64,000 nt of DNA, from assembly GCA_033807775.1 (NCBI GenBank), contig CM066327.1, forward strand, positions 95,378,295 through 95,442,294. The letters run 5' to 3'. How positions within the stretch are numbered: position 1 is the first letter of the stretch; each line of letters starts with the position of its first letter. The notes below the pieces were generated by a model, which was not told where the DNA came from, did not search any database, and worked only from the letters and a program-made list of their open reading frames with translations. The DNA comes from Saussurea involucrata (taxonomy: Eukaryota > Streptophyta > Magnoliopsida > Asterales > Asteraceae). The position numbers were made by a program, and so were the translations under genes. Below, piece by piece: positions 21,101 to 33,316 of the stretch.

Positions 21101-23496
21101 GGTTTTTGTGGGCGCAGAAGTCGAAAGAGTGACTTCTGGCTGGATGGTTTGGGTTTGGATCGAGCCGTGCTGCTCTTTTTCAATAATTCCTTCTGCAGCT
21201 AGACCTGCGGAATTAGAAATGTGGGTTGCACTGGGAGTTGGTTGTGGTTGTGTGCCTGTATTCATCCAGGCATCTTTTCTTACTTCTTCCTCTGTTAAGC
21301 ATCCAAGCACTACATCATTGTCTATCATTTCATCCTCTGTAGCTATCCTTCGGCTTGGTGCTTCTTCCCTAGGTTCTGTTGAAGTTCCTTGCTCTAGTCG
21401 TAAGAAGTCATACATTTGATGAGATCCGTATAATCTCATGACATGTGGATGATAGAGACCTTTACGTATCCAGACAGCTTCTTCTTCATCTGAATCTGTC
21501 TCTAAGATCTCCTCTGTTGTCTCCCATGTTCTGAATCCCTCTTCGTGTGCAACTTCTGCCTCTTTTCCTTTTTCTTCTTCTATCATTTTCTCAGAAGCCT
21601 CTGTAATTTCACCTCTATTCCACTCAGCTTCTGTTTGATCTATTTCTTCTGAAGCTGGGTTTGGACTCCTTCTGTGGACGTCCAATCCTTGAATGAAAGG
21701 GTTCTGTAAAATAACAGGGGTGTTGGCTGGTTGATCTTTGGGTGTTGTGTCATCTTCTTGCAGATGTGTGTCAATGCCAGAAATGGAGAAATCTTGTTCT
21801 TCTGGAGAGTGGTGGTCGAGAGGTTATGCCGTCCACCCTGCTGTATTTAGGGTGTTGGCAATATCAGGGTTCTGTAAGAAGTCGTTCAGGTCTCCTTGGT
21901 GAGCACATCTATCTGGAGATTGATAGGGTGATTGATATTCCTCTGTTGCCATTTCTTCTTCAGCATCTTCTTCTGCAGTTCTTTCTTTTGCGGCTTCTTC
22001 TGTAGTTTCCTCTTCTGCAGTTTCCTCTCCAATGGTAACCAATTTATCAAGTGATTTACCATGTTTCCTTTTGGTTTTCCTTTTCTTGGGTTTTGGTGCC
22101 CCTTCCTCTATAGTTTTCGATTTTCTTTTCTTCTTCTGTTTTGGAGAAGAGGGAGGAGCAGAGGAGCCGATTTCTGTGGCATGAGGAGGTGAGGGTTGAT
22201 CTTCTGCAGCGCTTGTGGAGGTTCCTTCTGCAGTTTTTCTCTTCTTTGCTTTTGGAGTAGATGCAGAGGTTTTTGAAGAAGATTTCTTTCCCAGAAGTTC
22301 TGCACGTTTGGCTATGAAGCTAAGTTGAATAGCCAAGTGTTTTGCTAATTTGTGATCCTTTTCTGCTTGAGTGGAAAGAGGTTCTGCAGTCATTGTTCCT
22401 CGGGGGACACCTAGACGCGGGGGTGTCTTAGAACTCGGTTTTGGAGTTCTATGATCGCGTATATATTCTTTCACAAGGGTTTTATTCGAGGCATACTTCA
22501 GAAGTTTCTTTGACAGAGGTCTGCAGTATGAGTAGCCATCTAAGTGATCAGTGGGGGTATTTTTGTTCATGGGAAACTGTTTGGGAATTGGCCCTTCCAT
22601 TGGCCATTTTTGTATTAGTAACAGAGGTTCGAACAGTACTCCCAATATTCTTTGGATTGCAGAGGTGGTAGAAAGTTGGGATCGTTCTCTTTGACCCTTC
22701 TGGTGTTATTCTTTCTGTCGATTGTGTTGATAATTTCTTGCATCATTATGGACGAGTAATCCAGTGGGAGATCATAGTAAACTCCATACATGATGGTCAA
22801 AATCTGATGTGAGCTCTGGTCAATGCTGCCTATCTTCCCTGTCAGGCACCTGTTAAGAATAGAAAACAAGGTATTCCACAGAGGTGGTAATCTGCCTCTG
22901 CGGAAGTCATTTCTCTTCCGTAGTTGTGTATTGTACCCGAGCATTTCCACGAAGCGGCAGAGCTCGTCGTCTGTTGGTTGCTCTGCATATTTCTTTAAAC
23001 CAAGAAGTCCCCTTGTTGGAAGGTTGAATTCAAGTGAGAACATTGTTCTATTGAATTTGATTTCCAGATGCTCAGACTTGTCAGGTTTTGAAATGTACCC
23101 TTTGATAAGAGAATCGTCTTTATCAAATCGGCAACTTTGCCAAAATTGGTTCAAGTATCTAACTGGAATTTTCTTTGGGGTTCTTGAGAGTAGAGGAAAT
23201 AGGAAATGATTTTCCAGTATGTTTAGAAGAATGGCATGGGCTTCGCCGAAAGCAGTGGTTGAGGGAACAAAATAGCAGTTGTTGGATTTGATTGGTAGTA
23301 CCTTCTCAAAATGATCCTTTGCTATGAAGTTTTGAAGATGTGTGGTCGGAGCAAATTCTGCTGAATCGCCGGAATCTTCCAGTTCAATGTTTTGGGCAAG
23401 GTTGGGGTTTTCTGAATGTTCAGAATGAGCAGGTGAATGTTCTGGTGAGTTCGCCGGAGACTGTTCAGAGGATGTAGCTCGAGAAGATGAAGCCAT
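18148..23496 (-). pseudogene. B accessory ORF downstream of pol (~1780 codons, frameshifted)
   Basis: Starts at ATG 23496 (MASSSRATSS), the second in-frame Met, chosen by analogy with family A and the TATA at 23599. The N-terminal ~250 residues form a globular domain (LNQFWQSCRF, SLEFNLPTRG, MYGVYYDLPLDYSS) resembling plant-transposon proteins. Next are basic NLS-like clusters (KKRKSK, KPKKRKTKRKHGK), a very long Thr/Glu/Pro-rich low-complexity region with a coiled coil, and a C-terminal domain (IHKIKKVIFCKFSLTR, INPYDLPDLLQW). Frameshifts occur near 22640, 21840 and 19745. A ~30-residue module (EETNIPEADQ) is repeated in tandem. No transmembrane segment is seen, so an envelope role is unlikely. 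Function unknown; layout parallels the A accessory gene. Confidence 0.72.
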
Positions 23497-24920
23497 TTGA
23501 TTTGAAGAATAAGATTTTTGCAAGCTTTTGCAGGGTTTCGCCGGAGAAGAAGATAGAGTTTGTAAAAGATTTTATGAGAGAGTAAGCATGGTTTTTATAG
23601 GAGGGTAAAACGGTAGAAATCGAAAGAGTAAAATATATGGCAATGGATTAACATTTGGAATCCGTGCTCAAGTTAGAACGGCGGGTTCAACTTTCCACAG
23701 AAAACGTTCCATGTACGCCCAATGAAAATGGGACACGTAGGCCTTGTTAGAGGATGACAGGACATCGTGTGCGGCCCATTAATGCTAGGCGCGTGGAGTT
23801 TTTCTTAGCCATATGAGTTTCACTCTCAGTTAAAAGTAACCGTTACCACTACAGAAATGCTCACGTAACAGATTGACAGAAGCTCTGTGGATTACAGAAG
23901 TTCTGTGATCTTGAAAAAGCTTGATGTTTATCTCTCATATATCTCATTGTTATCTTGACTTCTGTGGGCTCTTCTTTTAACCAAAATGTTTGTAGAGATA
24001 TTGGAGAGGATCAAATAGGATTTTTAGTCAAGAAATTTGCTCCCAGAGGTTTTTAATGGCTCTGTTGGAACTTACAGAAGCTCTGTGAGGGCCAGCAGAA
24101 GCTCTATGAGGGAAAAAATCTCATAACTAAAATTCTATTAGATTTTCTGATCATCCAATTTTTGATCTGGTTTAAGAGATGTTTTTCGGACATATTTGAA
24201 AGTTTATGTCCGAGAAAAACTGTTATGAAAAACAGTTTGTTCGAGAAGGTCATGGTTTGTGTTTTCGGTTTCCGAGATAACATTCCAAAAGATCGATAGA
24301 GGGTTAATTTGCGATCACAGAGCATATTTCTTGCAGAACCTCTGTTGAGCTCAGCAGAAGCTCTATGACCTTAAATTTCTCCTAATTCGATTTTTGTAAA
24401 ACTTTTTGAGCTTTTGATTTTTGAAATGTTATTCATAGTATATTTAGGACATATTTGACAATTCTTGTCCTAGAAAACTGTTTTCCAAAAACCTTTTGTT
24501 CGAGAGACATACCTTTTGGTTCTTCTTTTCTCGGCAGTTTTGTCTGACTTCTGCCGATGGAGAATTATCGACATTCTTCTTTGGCTTCCCTTTGAAAGAT
24601 TTATCTCTGTAGATTATTTCAGGGTTTCTTTTTGCTCCCCCTTGATCTAATAACTTCTATAGATCAAGAATTTTCCTTTTTGCTCCCCCTTGATCTATGC
24701 TTGGATCAAAGAATGATAAGATTTGTATTGAGCATAGGTCATGTTTACGAGAGGTTCTGTAAGGGTCATCAGAAGTTCTGAATTGACCCACAGAAGCTCT
24801 GAGTTTCCAAGAATTAGTTTTTCTTAGAGAATTTACATACAGAAATAAATTGATCAAAGCAATAGGTAAAGGAAATATATACATATTTACAGAAGATAAA
24901 GCTATACTTACAGAAGATTG
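23497..24920 (-). other. B spacer between pol and accessory ORF, with dyad motifs
   Basis: 1.4 kb without a gene. It holds three perfect copies of a 13-nt dyad ACAGA-N3-TCTGT (23876-23888, 23894-23906, 24074-24086) and several near copies (about 24093, 24356, 24750, 24770 and 24790). It also has a doubled purine-tract-like AGATCAAGGGGGAGCAAAAA (minus strand; 24629-24648 and 24677-24696) and the putative accessory promoter. Confidence 0.8.
23592..23740 (-). promoter_or_regulatory. Putative promoter of the B accessory ORF
   Basis: On the minus strand CTATAAAAAC (TATA box 23599-23592) stands about 95 bases before the ATG at 23496. An ACGT-core element TACGTGTCC lies at 23739-23731 and an inverted CCAAT (ATTGGG) near 23723-23718. 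Spacing suits a plant Pol II promoter. No other gene starts here. Confidence 0.6.
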
Positions 24921-27900
24921 TCATACCATGTTTATCATTCCTAACTTACCCACCAAGAAGTTGAATCTTTTCTCGTCTAGTGCTTTGGTGAATAAGTCAG
25001 CTAGTTGATATTCTGTTGGTACGAAATGCATTTCGATTGTACCGTATTCAACATGATGTTTCAAGAAATGGTACCTTATATCGATATGCTTGGTTTTTGA
25101 GTGTTGCACGGGATTGGCAGAGATAGCAATGGCACTTTTGGAATCACAGAAGATGGGTATTTTGAATAAGATGTGTCCGTAGTCTTTTAGCCGAGTCTTC
25201 ATCCATAGAACCTGAGAACAACAGCTAGCAGCAGCAACGTATTCAGCTTCTGCAGTGGATGTGGAGACACAATTCTGCTTCTTGGAGGTCCAACTGAATA
25301 GTTTACTACCTAGGAATTGACAACTCCCAGAGGTACTCTTTCTGTCGAGCATGCATCCTCCATAGTCTGAATCTGTATAAGCTTTAAGACTAAAACCAGA
25401 GTTCTGTGGATACCAGAGACCAAGAATTTTGGTCCCCTTCATGTATCTAAAGATTCTCTTTATTGCATCATAATGTGATTTCTTTGGATTAGCTTGATAA
25501 CGTGCACAAAGACACGTGGCATGCATAATGTCAGGTCTGCTTGCTGTCAAGTATAACAGAGATCCAATCATGCCTCTGTAGAGAGTGCTTTCTACAGAGA
25601 TACCATTTGGATCTAAGAATAACTTATTTCCAGTGGCCATTGGAGTTTTCATTGCAGAGGTATCAGAGAGGCTATATTTGGAAAGAATGTCAGAGACATA
25701 TTTGGCCTGATTTATAAAAATTCCCTCTGATGATTGTTTGACTTGGAGTCCAAGGAAGAATGTTAATTCTCCCATCATACTCATTTCAAACTCACTCTGC
25801 ATTAGTTTTTCAAATCTTTTACACTCTTCTGAATTAGTAGACCCAAAAATTATGTCATCCACATAGATTTGTACAAGCATTATCTCACTATTTTTATGTT
25901 TATAGAATAAGGTAGTATCTGTTGTACCTCTGTTGTAGCCATTGACTAGAAGAAAGGTAGAAAGTCGTTCATACCATGCTCTTGGAGCCTGTTTCAGTCC
26001 ATATAGAGCTTTTTCAAGGTAGTATACATGTCTTGGAAATTTGAGCTTTCAAACCCTGGTGGCTGATTTACGTAAACCTCTTCTTGGATTTCGCCGTTGA
26101 GAAAAGCTGATTTTACGTCCATCTGATAGACTTTAAAACCTCTGTGGGCTGCGAAGGCTAAGAATATTCTTATTGCTTCGAGCCGTGCAACAGGGGCAAA
26201 CGTCTCATCGTAGTCTATGCCTTCTTCTTGTCTATATCCCTTTGCTACTAATCTTACTTTGTTTCTGATGACCACTCCATCTTCATCCTTCTTATTTCTG
26301 TAGACCCATTTAGTCCCAATGGCCTGTTTCCCTCTTGGCAGAGGTACTAAAGTCCATACTCGGTTACGCTCAAACTGCAGAAGTTCGTCTTGCATGGCGT
26401 CTACCCAGTTTGGGTCATCTAGAGCTTCAGAAATCTTCTTTGGTTCTATCACACTAATAAAATTTGTAAAGAAACAAAAATTAGCAGTGGCAGATCTTGT
26501 TTTTATTGGGTCAGAAGGTTCTCCAATTATTTGGCTTTGCGGATGACTTTTTGTCCATTGTGTTGTGCGTGGAAGATGATCATCAATGTCATCCAAACTT
26601 TCTTCAGAGGCTTCTTGTGTTTCTTCTTGTGTAGCCTCTGTCGTTCTTCGTGCCTTGGTAGTTGATTCTACCGTTTGTGGTATGATTGGTATGAGTGGTG
26701 GTGGAGTTTGTTCCTCTGAGGACGTATAGTCTTGGTCCTCGATTTCCTCTGTAATTGGTTCTTCTGTGGTTTGTGCAGCTTCTGTGGTCGTTTTTCTTGA
26801 TGTTTCATCTTTTGCACTTTCTTCTGCTTCGACAATTGCATCTGTAGTATTTATAGAAGAAGATGAAGCATTATTTGGACCAGTTAGAGTCATACCTGTA
26901 GGATTTTGTCCGACAGAGGATGGTTCTTCAGAAACTCTAATAGTTCCAACAGAAGGATCAATGTCATTGTGGAACATCTCCAAAAATAGAAGATCCAAAT
27001 CTTCTTTTGTTCTTGAGATGTCAGAGGATTTCCCTTTAATTCCGAGTTCTGAACTGATTTGCTCAGAAGTGATTTGGAATGAATCATCAAAAGAAACATT
27101 GATGCTTTCTACAATATTGCGAGACTTGGTAAGGAATGTTCTGTAGGCTTTGGAAGTGGCAGAGTATCCAATGAATTTGCCTTCATCAGCTTTTATGTCA
27201 AATTTTCCTCTTGAATCTCTGTCGTTTAAAACAAAGCATTTGCATCCGAATACATGGAAAAACTTGATGTTTGGCCTCCTTTTGTGAAGCAATTCGTAAG
27301 GCGTCTTGAGGTGTCTTTTCACAATGGTTGAACGATTCTGTGTATAACATGCAGTAGAAATTGCTTCTGCCCAAAAGTTTATTGATAATCCGCATGCTGA
27401 TAGCATAGTTCTTGCAGCCTCCACAAGTGTTCGATTCTTTCTTTCGACTACACCGTTCTGTTGTGGAGTGCGAGCGGCAGAGAAGTTCTGTGATATTCCT
27501 TCTGTAGAAAGATATGCTTCAATGACACAGTTTTTAAATTCTGTGCCATTGTCACTTCTTAACTTCTGTATTCTGCAGTCATAAAGAACTTGAATTCTTT
27601 TCATTAGATTTATCAATATAATTGGAACATCTGATTTCTTTCTAATGAATTCAACCCATGTGAAACGTGAATACTCATCAATTAGGATAAGTATGTATTT
27701 CTTGCCTCCTAGGCTCTGTATAGCAATGGGACCGCAGAGGTCGACATGAAGCATGTACAGAGGCCTAGTGCAAGACACATCTGTTTTGCCTTTGTGAGAA
27801 GCCCTTCTGTGTTTTCCCATTTCACAGGCCGAACACAAGTGATCCTTATTGAATTTAACATTTTGCAAACCTTTAACTAGATTGAGTTTTACTAGTTTAT

Positions 27901-28390
27901 CCAAGGTGTGAAAGTTTAAGTGACAGAACCTGTTGTGCTATAACCAAGCTTCTTCACTTTTGCAGGCTACTAGGCAAACTTTGTCCTTGGATTTTGAAGT
28001 AAAATTCATTAGGTATAGATCACCTCTTCTTTCAGCTCGCAGAAGTTCCATTCCTGTGTTTTCACTCTGTAGAGAGCAGAAAGTTCTTTTGAATAACACA
28101 TCGAATCCTGTATCACAGAGTTGACTTACGCTTAGTAGGTTGTGTTTGAGGCCATTCACATATGCAACTTTGTATACAGAGACATTTTCTTTCTGTATGA
28201 CTCCATAGCCTTTGATGTGTCCCTTCATGTTGTCTCCAAAAGTTACAGATCCACCATCGTGTGTTTCTTTGTATGTGGATAGTAATCTTCTGTTGCCAGT
28301 CATGTGCCTTGAGCATCCGGATTCAAGATACCAAATTGGCACATGTTGCTTTTGTAAGATAATCACAGAGATGTAGGTACCCATATCCAC
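24921..28390 (-). pseudogene. pol: B pol: protease, integrase, RT, RNase H
   Basis: Copia pol, minus strand. Protease motif WYLESGCSRHMTG near 28330 has Glu where the catalytic Asp is invariant. Integrase core: [35 protein letters not shown], and YVDDIIFGS near 25855. RNase H: TDSDYGGC, STAEAEYVAAASCC. It ends MINMV at 24921. Breaks: TAG at 27938 (Trp codon lost) and a 1-nt loss near 26040, just before the Tyr-Gly-Leu-Lys-Gln block of RT. Pol lies in a different frame from the upstream Gag, which ends WIWVPTSL; family A has the same arrangement. Confidence 0.92.
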
Positions 28391-31300
28391 ATGGGTCCAA
28401 TATTGTTAGAATTTTTCAAGTTTGCCTTAGCATTCTTGAAATACATTTTATCTTTTGTAGAAGAATCAGATTGTTTCTCTTTTGGTTCTGACTTTCGAAT
28501 TTCAGTGGTGAGAAAGCAATCTGGACTTGAGAAGTGTTTATTCAATTTAAACATAAGATCAAAACAATGACAGTATTGAATATGAGATGTGATTTGTTTG
28601 AACTTTTCATTGAATTCTTTGAACTGAGCCACAGAGACATTACACTCTTTCTTTACATTAGATTTCCTATTACAAGAAGATCTATGAATACTAGAATGTT
28701 GTTTGCAAAAGTCTTGTTTAGTTCCTGCCTTCTGTGACTTTCTTCTGTGGTGAACATCTTTCTTCACTGTCACAGAGGAAAAATATTTGTTAGCTTCAGT
28801 CCATTTTCCCTTTTGTTGCCAAGTTGGATTTTCTTTAATTTTCCTTAAAGGTTTTGAAAATTTGAAGCTTTTAGGGTTTTCAGAGGCCTTTTTCAGATTT
28901 TCAAGCTCTGTAGAGGTTTTGACTTGTATACACATTTTGAGAAAATCTGGACGGATAGGTATCTCTGTGATTTTCTCTTTTGGAGAAATTGTTCTGTTAA
29001 GAACTTCAGAGGAGAATTTGACATCCTCTGTGTCACAGTGAATTATCCCTGATTTGAAATCAGTCTCTGAGTCGTCAGAGGATGAATCGTCCTCATATGC
29101 AGAGGTTGAGTCATTTCTTTCGATAGAGGCTGGATTTTCTGAGCATGTATCATACGAGCTTTCTTCCTCTGTAGAAAAACTTTCATAGATGGTAGAGGTT
29201 TCTGATGAGATCTCTTCAGCGAGTTTTTGATCTATAGAAGATGAACAGAGATTTTCTAAAACATTTGATTTCAAAACTTCCAAAATTATTTTTTCAATAG
29301 ATTCTTCAAGTTTTTCTTCTGAAAAGATGGGTTTAAACTCAGGAGCTTCTGCTGACAATTTCTTTTCGACATTTATCATACAGACAAAAGCGACCTGTGT
29401 TTGAGTCTCTGGTTTACCAAACTTAAAGATACCAATTTGATCTTGTGTTTTCAGATATTTCTTTGGTTTGATTCCTCTATTGACAGAGGTTGAAGATGAT
29501 GAATCTGTGTTTTCAAACCACACATTGATCATCTTTGTATGTTTCCTCAAGTGAGGTTCTGCAGAGATTTTAACCCTTTTACTTACAGAGAGTAAGTTTG
29601 GAAAGTATGGTTTGTTAGTTTTTCCCAAAACAAATAGAGAGGACAGAGGTTTTAGTCGTTTATTTTCAACTCCTAAGGTAATATCACTGTACCCTATACC
29701 TCGTCTTGCTATTTGATAGTTTACCTTTTCATACACCTTCTGTGCATCTTTATAGTTTTTAAGTAAAACTTCTCTTCTTAAAAGATCTTGCCAAAGTACC
29801 TCTCTTTCTTTTTGAAAGTATTATTTGAGAGCTCTTATGTCTGTAGTTTCACTTCTTGAAACTGAAAGTTCTTTTGTTTTGATTTTTAAAGCATAGGTTA
29901 AATCAGAAATTTGCCTTTTTAAAGGATCTATATTTTTGCTCCAATATTTTTCGACTTTTTTTTTCTTCAAAGATTTTGGCTTTTTCTTGAGTGAGAAGCC
30001 TTACTTCTCTCTCATTAAAGGTCAGCTTTTTCTGAATGCTTTCAATTATATCTTTCAGTTCAATGTTAAGTTTAAATAAATCATCATCTACAGAATTAGT
30101 ACTTGAGGTAGAGTTTGAAATGGATACCTCATTGTCAGTGCCGGAGTTAACTTCTGCCATGCCACAGAACAGGGCATTTGTGGGAAATTCATCATCAGAG
30201 GTAGAGTCTGACTCGAAGTCTTCTTTGTTTGCCTCAGAATGCCCTTTGCTCGCCATTAGGGATTTTTGCGCATAATACTCAGCCTTCTTTTTGTAAAAAG
30301 TTGAGTCCTTCTGTGGGCGCTTTTGTCTACTTCTGCATTCTTGTGCGAAATGACCTGGCTTTCCGCAGTTGAAACAACCTTGGGAGGTGTTTCCAGTTCG
30401 ATCTTCGGACTTCTGTTGGTCTCCACCTTTCTCTGTTCGGCATTCGTTTGCGTAATGACCAGGCTTACCACATTTGTAGCATTCTTGTGTGTGGCCTACT
30501 TTGTCATTTGATCTCTGTCGGTCATTTCCTTTGTAGCTTCTGTCGCTCTACCTCTGTTGGTCATCACTTCTGTAGTCTGACCTCTGTCGGTCACTTGATT
30601 CTTCTCTTCTTCCAGAATTCCTTTGGTTATTTCTAAACTCTCTTGTCAATAGAGCCATTGATTTAGCTAATGACGCAAGAGTTATTTCTTCCTCTATCAG
30701 CTCATCTCCTTCGCTATCAACCATTACTATCTTCTTTTTCTCCTTCTTTTTCTCCTCTGTAGATCTCTCATTTCTTGGTCTGTCCGTAGCCTCTGTAGAT
30801 TTACTAACCAATGCGTATGGTACAATGGTTAGTGTTTTAGCTTGAGCTATTTGAGGCTCTTGTGCGGCTAGTGTTCCATAGAGATCAGAGAGTGTCCATG
30901 AGTCTAGATCTTGATTTGTTTGTAATGACATAGACAGCTGAAGCCACTCATTGTTCAGGCTCTTTAGAAACATGACGTTATTTTCTTCCGTGGTTCTGTG
31001 AATACCAGACTTTCTGCATTTGTTTATGAGAGAGTTGAACCGATCATATGTTGTTTGCAGAGATTCTGTTGCAGAAGCTCTGAAGGCATGATACTCGTTT
31101 ATGTATTGTGCCCTTCGGTTCTTTTGTGTTTTAGCACCCCCTTCCAACTGTCTTTATAATTCTTTCCAGAGATCGTGCGCTGTTTCGCATGCATCTAAGG
31201 ATTGAAAAATTTCGTTGGGGATAGCCATGATCAGTATTCTTTTTGTTTTCTGCGCAACTTCATCTTCTGCCTTATCTTCATTTGACCATTCTTCTCTTGG

Positions 31301-31528
31301 CTTAGGTTTTTGATGTTCAGGGATTTCAGCAGATTCAGCAGTAGCTGGTACACGTGGCATAGTTATCATAGGAACTGGAGGAAGATTGTAAAGATATTGT
31401 TTGAGAGTTTTTTCAGTACCCTCAAAGAAATGAATCATTCTTATCTTCCATTGAGGATACTCATCTCTAAGAAGAGTAGGAGGTTTGGTTAGTGAGCCAG
31501 CAGTAAAAAAGTTATTTGTATTTGTCAT
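28363..31528 (-). pseudogene. gag: B gag, about 1050 codons, several breaks
   Basis: ATG 31528 (MTNTNNFFTAGSL). The capsid-like domain (PQWKIRMIHFFEG, HDLWKEL, LQTTYDRFNSLINK) is followed by two CCHC knuckles, CYKCGKPGHYANEC and CFNCGKPGHFAQEC. A coiled coil and a long Ser/Glu-rich tail end in GPMWIWVPTSL at 28363. Breaks: TAA at 31154 (CAA to TAA type), TAG at 30548, a frameshift in an A-run near 29950, and TAA at 29821. The tail overlaps the pol frame by 28 bases. The protein would package genomic RNA; this copy could not make it whole. Confidence 0.85.
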
Positions 31529-31704
31529 ATTGAGGAAAGGATAATCTGATGGAGGATTTCTAAGTATGAAGATCTGGAAGGTTTTCTGGGTACAACTAAT
31601 ATCCAGAAATATGGTGATGAAGAGAAAGAAAATAATCTATCAAATAAAAGTTGTAAAACGAGGATCACTTGATATTGAAAATCAAGCTTTGCTCTGATAC
31701 CAAT
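31529..31704 (-). promoter_or_regulatory. B leader and primer binding site
   Basis: Minus-strand TTGGTATCAGAGCAAAGC (31703-31686) follows the LTR end after one base. It complements initiator-Met tRNA. The rest is untranslated leader. Confidence 0.9.
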
Positions 31705-32539
31705 TGTTGGTTCCCGTTTTGCTTTAAACAAGATTATCATATCTATTAGTTCAAGTTAATGTTTGATGCGGAAGCGTATTTAAAGAACTAACAGATAAGT
31801 TTGATAGATTTAGAGCAAAATATAAATAAACAGTGAACATAATATTATATCTCAAAGTTTACTGAATATATATATCATGAACAGGTTTATGAACCGTGAG
31901 TAAGAAAAGCTTTAAAACAGATATGACTTTTAAGTTGAATAAGCTTTTGTGTTCTTGATGTTCGATTGAAGTGTTGTAAGGAAGAACTCAACATGAGTCT
32001 TCCTTATATATTACTCTAAAGGGGACCATAAAGCATATGCTACTATTCAAAAGGTACGTATGAATAGTAGAACGGATGTCGTGAATAGTTGCAAGGATGG
32101 CATGAACAGTCAGACGTGATGTATTGCATTTAATGCAACAGACGTCTATTATGTACTAATCCCTATTGAACCCAATCAGAGTTTGACACGTCGAAGTTGG
32201 AAAGGGTATGTTGCCATGCAAGTTGACGAACGGGTTCTGGAATAGTAGCAAGATAATAATAATATCATTGAAGTCTTTGTTGAAGACCACAGAGGCTCTG
32301 TGAAGTGTCACAGAGGCTCTGCGGTTTGGTTCTTCGTAGAGCAGTCTTCTTTTGTTTCCGAGTCTTGAGTCTTCTTTAAGTTCAACAGAGGTTCTATAGG
32401 ACGTCTCTGTTGCTTCTGTGGCTTCTTGACTCTGATCTCTCGGAAAGTTCGGCAGAGCCTCTGTAAGAGGCTCTTCTTCACTTAGCCTAATTTTCACTAC
32501 TTCTAAATATTTCTATGATTAGGAAGATTGAAGCTAACA
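31705..32539 (-). repeat. B 5' LTR, 835 bp
   Basis: Nearly identical to 17148-17961 apart from a 21-bp extra block (near 32289-32310) that repeats the CAGAGGCTCTG phrase. TATA-like ATATATAA at 32011-32004. Confidence 0.95.
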
Positions 32540-32544
32540 AAAGA
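32540..32544 (+). repeat. Target site duplication AAAGA (right) of element B
   Basis: Pairs with 17143-17147. The A2 pol sequence resumes directly afterwards. Confidence 0.96.
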
Positions 32545-33316
32545 TATGCTGAAGAAATTCGATTTAACTCAGAGTTCAGCTATGAAAACCCCTATGGCAC
32601 CTCCGCTGACACTAAACAAGGATTCAAATGGAATACCTGTTAATGTCACGCTGTACCGTGGGATGATCGGCTCTCTCTTGTATCTTCCAGCTAGCCGACC
32701 CGATATTATGTATGCAACCTGTTTGTATGCACGATATCAAGCTGAACCTAAGGAATCTCATATGATCGCTGTAAAGCGAATCTTTCGTTACCTTAAGGGT
32801 ACTATGAACCTAGGTCTTTGGTATCCCAAAGACTCAGGGTTTGATCTAATCGCCTATTCAGATAGTGATTTTGCAGGTTGCAAATTGGATAGGAAAAGCA
32901 CCACAGGAGGCTGTCAGCTCCTGGGTGGAAAGCTGGTGAGTTGGACAAGTAAAAAGCAAAACTCAGTGTCCACCTCAACTGCTAAAGCTGAGTATGTAGC
33001 CGCTGGAAGCTGTTGTTCTCAGGTCTTGTGGATGAGAAATCAACTACTGGACTATGACCTACAGCTCTCGAAAATTCCAATATATTGCGAAAACATAAGT
33101 GTCATCGCTATAGCCAACAATCCAGTGCTACACTCAAAGACAAAACACATCGAAATCAGGTATCATTTTATCAGAGATCATGTGATGAATGGTGATTTAG
33201 AACTTCATTTTATCCCAACTGACTATCAGTTAGCTGATCTGTTCACCAAACCTCTTGATGAGACAAGATTCAACTTTCTCATCAGCGAGCTTGGAATGCT
33301 GAACTTTGAAGAGTAA
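32540..33316 (+). pseudogene. gag-pol: A2 pol, 3' part (RT end and RNase H)
   Basis: Continuation of the frame interrupted at 17147: MLKKFDLTQSSAMKTPM, then LYRGMIGSLLYL, the RNase H motif SDSDFAGC, the block STAKAEYVAAGSCCSQ, ending in TAA at 33314-33316. The residue before AEYVAAG is Lys where A3 has Glu, and A3 CDSTSAIAI reads CENISVIAI here. Both changes may affect the RNase H active-site region. Confidence 0.93.

Larger units (their letters stand above)
17148..32539 (-). mobile_element. Sirevirus-type copia element B, 15.4 kb, complete but decayed
   Basis: Minus-strand element nested in the RT of A2: 5' LTR 32539-31705, primer site, giant gag, pol, spacer with its own promoter, a ~5.3-kb accessory ORF, purine tract, 3' LTR 17961-17148. 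AAAGA target duplications flank it. It shares layout and copia motifs with family A but not LTR or leader sequence. All coding regions carry breaks. It is inserted later than A2. Confidence 0.96.

Noticed and set aside
18148..23496. Envelope gene in element B
   Set aside because: No signal peptide, transmembrane segment or fusion-like region is visible; the protein is basic/acidic low complexity with NLS-like clusters.
26319..27146. Plus-strand ORFs opposite to B pol
   Set aside because: They are antisense shadows of the integrase-RT linker, without domains or promoter signals.
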